NCBI GenBank assembly: GCA_021782995.1 | Contig: JAJXUI010000015.1 | Coordinates: 1-61,924 of the forward strand | Direction: 5' to 3' | DNA: 61,924 bases | Source of the DNA: Pseudomonadota bacterium | GTDB taxonomy: Bacteria > Pseudomonadota > Gammaproteobacteria > Burkholderiales > Gallionellaceae | Shown: piece by piece, positions 59,801 to 61,924 of the stretch | How the letters are laid out: the number at the start of each line of letters is the position of its first letter | Numbering within the stretch: position 1 is the stretch's first letter | Translations under genes and position numbers: made by a program | Notes under the pieces: generated by a model | Databases searched by the model: none | Told to the model about the DNA's origin: nothing | The model's input: only the letters and a program-made list of their open reading frames with translations

Positions 59801-60407
59801 CTTCACTTGGGTCGGGCAATATCTGCTTACCCAATCTAGTCACGAGGCTATAACCTGAAATACTGCCTTGAGGTGAAGCAAACACCTGGTTTGCAAGCAA
59901 AAGATACTGGTCCAGGAATTCCTGCATGCGGCTTGCCAGGAATAATTTTCCATCAAATGCCAGGCGTACGGAAATCGAAGAGGCCACATTTTCCCAGGAT
60001 ATCGCCAGACTGGCTTGCCTGCATATTTCATCACATGCTGTGCGATCGCCGAAGCAAATCATTGTCGGCACTCGCCTGTCCTCATCAATCTGGTATCTTT
60101 CATGCAGAGGGTTCTGGCTTAGCGCTGCGATAATCTCTTCAACATCCACATTGCCTTCAAATTCATAAGCTGCAGGCTGCAGCCCGGTATCATGGCTCCA
60201 TCGACCAACACAAACCGAAGCCTGGTTCGTGTGTCTATGCAAAAGAATCAGGAAACATGCCACAGCCAACGTATGTGATTTTTCATCAGATAAGGAAGTC
60301 CACTTCTCCACTTCGGCTTCCAGAACGATCCTTTGTTCCTGTCCAGAGCAAAAACCATTATCAGCGGGAAACACCAGGCAATTTTCAAAACTGTGAGGGA
60401 GGCTCAA
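56838..60407 (-). CDS. NRPS-like protein: condensation-like, adenylation, carrier, membrane acyltransferase
   Basis: A 1189-residue fusion. Residues 1-200: piece resembling the C-terminal half of a condensation domain, without HHxxxDG. Residues 210-715: complete adenylation domain with WTYAQL, TSGSTGIPKG (364-373), FDMVLRD (408-414), NFYGPTE (504-510), QVKIRG and NGKVDK (706-711). Residues 735-805: carrier domain with GGDSL, Ser769 as the phosphopantetheine site. Residues 820-1175: about ten membrane helices beginning VLRGILVVILVTGHW (Arg831, His842), like the acyltransferase-3 family. TTG start with AAGGAAG at good distance. It would activate an amino acid, hold it as a thioester and pass it on at the membrane. 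No thioesterase is present. Confidence 0.88.
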   Translation of the reverse strand: MSLPHSFENCLVFPADNGFCSGQEQRIVLEAEVEKWTSLSDEKSHTLAVACFLILLHRHTNQASVCVGRWSHDTGLQPAAYEFEGNVDVEEIIAALSQNPLHERYQIDEDRRVPTMICFGDRTACDEICRQASLAISWENVASSISVRLAFDGKLFLASRMQEFLDQYLLLANQVFASPQGSISGYSLVTRLGKQILPDPSEEIIAPRYPLLSEVFLAVSASSPDDTAVTVGGKNWTYAQLEQSSAKLAGYLCSTGIQRGNVVAVSGPRSFGVVSTILGVFRSGATLLTIDPKLPLERQVVILQQAGAKTLVRVGEPCSIDASVESVIPVDPDSGQVIGGELVALGDIQLPVLDPAAAAYIFFTSGSTGIPKGVVGSHRGLAHFLDWQRKTFGIGPGDRAAQITTLSFDMVLRDMFLALTSGATLCIPQESDVLDPKAILNWMASERISILHVVPSLLRAWINNAPSGLLLPDLRRVFLAGEPLTEALILSFRAAFGDKALLTNFYGPTETTLIKCFHPVIQVEAGLQPIGRPQPETQILILNRSGKLCGVNEIGEIAIRTPFRTLGYLNAPEATAKVFVANPFRSDADDLLYLTGDSGCYRTDGLLTMRGRMDDQVKIRGMRVEPAEIEAAIGRCPGVREAAVVARENSNGIKYLTGYIVPEHGGRVPAAEAPITRVREFLLGKLPENMVPSEFVVLDSLPLLPNGKVDKKALKSIESSSGIQVNSRVDMKDGPKTSREAELLEIWKSVLGHDRVSVHDSFVELGGDSLTAISALVRMQRLGIADSYARGIFQGWSIRQIADMSDGLGDQAATLAMQPRVRTNLFVNVLRGILVVILVTGHWFEGLLNRLPASLHGLQEILMPLFNVATPGFAILFGLSLGYIYFPRYLTDRKQCVRALYWGALLVFAGVLLRGGISNSTDLLSGKPFDSTQFFNNFYSAILYYALALLSVPLWFRLLASASKVYRRILLMMAASYFLYHGALWLFLAHEQHGFIQLCRLMLVAKFNYFNMSMGALGGVAAGIYLYRWSLKKLPLQELAGRLAGAGVAAVAVGLVLLYGETGGFHALHDAAIMPVWKWIFYAGTLLLSASLLSRVLTLYEHISRHLRISINTIGVLGQISLPVFVFHNMVLEVKALLIFWGMNSTLALVLPLLVFLAGCAWVMLRLYDLYYGEIGSRQNALMTAEALL

Positions 60408-60568
60408 TTTACTTCCTTGAGAGATACTATTGTTTCAGACAGGTCCAAACAAGGCTGAACTGGCAAACATATAGCAGGCGTTTAATTTGCAGGAAAATGT
60501 TTTTTCATTTTACCTACCTCCCATTTTCCCAACCTGCTACCTAGGTACTATGAATCAGACAGCCCGCA

Positions 60569-61924
60569 TCATCTCATCATAATCCAAGAGGTATTCATTG
60601 ATGGATCCAGCGTGATGACATACCTACCATCCTTGTAGCCGGCTTCAGGCCCGGAGGCTTTCTTGCCATTTACATACAATGACATTCCCATATGTGCATG
60701 AATTGAAATGCGGCCCAGTACAGGCTCGGACCTGAAGGGCAGCTGATTGCCATTCGGTACTGCATTGGCGCCTAAAGAAATCATCAAGTTCGATGATGAG
60801 TTGATCGGATGATTATCCAGGCTTTGCACAGCAATGGTGGCATTGCGGGTGGAAATATCGAACGTTGCATCCTTGAGAACTATATGCATCCCACCTATTT
60901 CACCCATCGCCACTTGAGAGCGCGGCGTGTTGACCGTAGCAACACCCTTACTCCAGTTTCTCCAGATTTCCCCTGTATCGGATACAGCTTCATTGGCATG
61001 CTCAGGCAAACGGGTTTGATTGCAACTGTTAAATGACTTCGCGCCTGCCGGAATTTCTCCGCTGTGCAGTCAGGGCAATTCATGTATCACAGGCATGACA
61101 ATTTCCAGCTTTCCCCTCTCCGCCGCTGTGCGCGCAGCAGTACAGTTTTCAGCTGAAACATTCTGGTACATCAACTGGGCCGCATCCGGGGAAAATGCAT
61201 AAGTCGTATCTGATTCCTTGACATGCCCCTGCCGATATAAGAGCGCAGCGGCAGGAAGTGTTGAAATGAGTGAAGGATCATTATAGGCATGCCAGTTAGA
61301 AGGCTTGCTTGCATCATTCAGGGGGGATTGCGCATAAGCATATAGCATCACGGCATCCCAACCCTGCAATCTGGCAGCACTTGCTACATACAACGGGCTT
61401 GCATGCCTGTCTGCAACAGGGAAGGGCTCGACGTTCCACTCGGTTACAGAAACCGGCTTTCCTGATACCTGCCCCATATCGATCCAGTTGAGCATGGAAT
61501 CTTCCGATTCTGGATTTTTTCGCAATTCATTCACTCGCCCGTATGAATGTACGTCAATGATGTCGCCATCAGTCAAGGCCGGGAGTGAGTACAGCGGGTT
61601 GTGCCCCCAGCTGCTGGTAGTGGCTATGGGCACTCGCACACCCAACCCCCTCAAATGCGAAATCATTGCCATATTAAATCGGTGCTCAAGATCATTCAGG
61701 AACAGCTTGGATTCGCCAGGCTCCCATGATCTCCAGGTTTTATCCGGTGATAAATCATGCTGTAATGCAAACTCCCTTGCTTGGTCCATATAAAGCCGGG
61801 TATGAAATGGAACGTCCTTATCGGGCAATAATGCATTTCCGAAATGGTGTGTAATGTCATTTTCATTGGTTAGCAGCATTCCCATTACTGCAGGTTCATC
61901 CTTGTAGGCAATTCCTGTAAACCG
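60569..61924 (-). pseudogene. Glycoside hydrolase (clan GH-A-like) interrupted by an in-frame TGA, cut by window end
   Basis: The frame is open at 61924, so the N-terminus lies outside. The first stretch matches a (beta/alpha)8 hydrolase: TNENDITHHFG holds the likely acid/base Glu and PVSVTEWNVEP the likely nucleophile. At 61070-61072 a TGA follows HELP; the same frame then continues without a stop (LHSGEIPAGAKSF...) for 167 codons as a beta-sandwich-like domain to 60569. A Trp codon one base away would restore one protein. The catalytic part may still be made as a shortened product. It lies upstream of the NRPS-like gene and may be part of the same EPS region. Confidence 0.75.

Noticed and set aside
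61070..61072. Selenocysteine at the in-frame TGA of the glycoside hydrolase
   Set aside because: No hairpin of the bacterial SECIS type is apparent just after the codon and this enzyme class has no known Sec use; Trp to stop or a read error is simpler.

Overview
The window reads as chromosome of a Gram-negative betaproteobacterium. This rests on the LPS gene lpxC, Lol/Tol-free but typical outer-membrane and TonB genes, a meso-diaminopimelate-type MurE, a class A RNase P RNA, and the gene order pilD-coaE-zapD-yacG facing a Nudix/ThiE fusion, followed by argJ, secA, a DciA-like gene, lpxC and the division/cell wall (dcw) cluster. An exosortase B / PEP-CTERM exopolysaccharide locus points towards the Nitrosomonadales (Gallionella, Sideroxydans, Methylophilaceae-like groups); that placement is inference, since no 16S or marker phylogeny is possible here.

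Layout. 1-1917 (+): end of pilD, coaE, zapD, yacG. 1905-9271 (-): Nudix-TenI fusion, AAA+ ATPase, argJ, secA, M23 peptidase; a dciA-like gene runs the other way at 9299-9727. 9728-30171 (-): small membrane protein, lpxC, then the whole dcw cluster (mraZ-rsmH-ftsL-ftsI-murE-murF-mraY-murD-ftsW-murG-murC-murB-ddl-ftsQ-ftsA-ftsZ), mostly with 1-11 bp overlaps and driven by a promoter whose downstream edge carries four MraZ boxes at an exact 10-bp period. Between ftsZ and lpxC lies an insertion: an AT-rich nuclease-like gene beside a ~0.6 kb nested inverted-repeat element. 30437-37566: rnpB, a TonB receptor, acyP, a short-chain dehydrogenase, an ABC-2 exporter operon with an outer-envelope protein, and a second AT-rich orphan gene. 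37681-44801 (-): rlmI, xerC, DUF484, dapF, tag, a CoA-binding protein and a NarL-type two-component pair.

45095-61924 is the accessory part. A LuxR-type regulator and a PEP-CTERM protein precede an EPS operon (epsB, epsD, xrtB, epsI, epsE, epsL, epsF, epsG). Within it, between epsI and epsE, sits a perfect 10-copy octamer repeat that could vary by slippage. Facing this operon on the minus strand are a glycoside hydrolase interrupted by one in-frame TGA, a 1189-residue protein joining a condensation-like domain, a complete adenylation domain, a carrier domain and a membrane acyltransferase-like domain, an Asp/Glu racemase overlapping it by 4 bp, and a phosphopantetheinyl transferase.

My main candidate for an undescribed system is this last group. 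It holds, in one polypeptide plus two helpers, the parts that the Dlt system spreads over DltA, DltC and DltB: amino acid activation, carrier loading, and a multi-pass membrane acyltransferase. With the racemase and the EPS/exosortase genes next to it, an attractive reading is decoration of the exopolysaccharide or another envelope polymer with a (possibly D-) amino acid. The domains are seen in the sequence; the role is inference.
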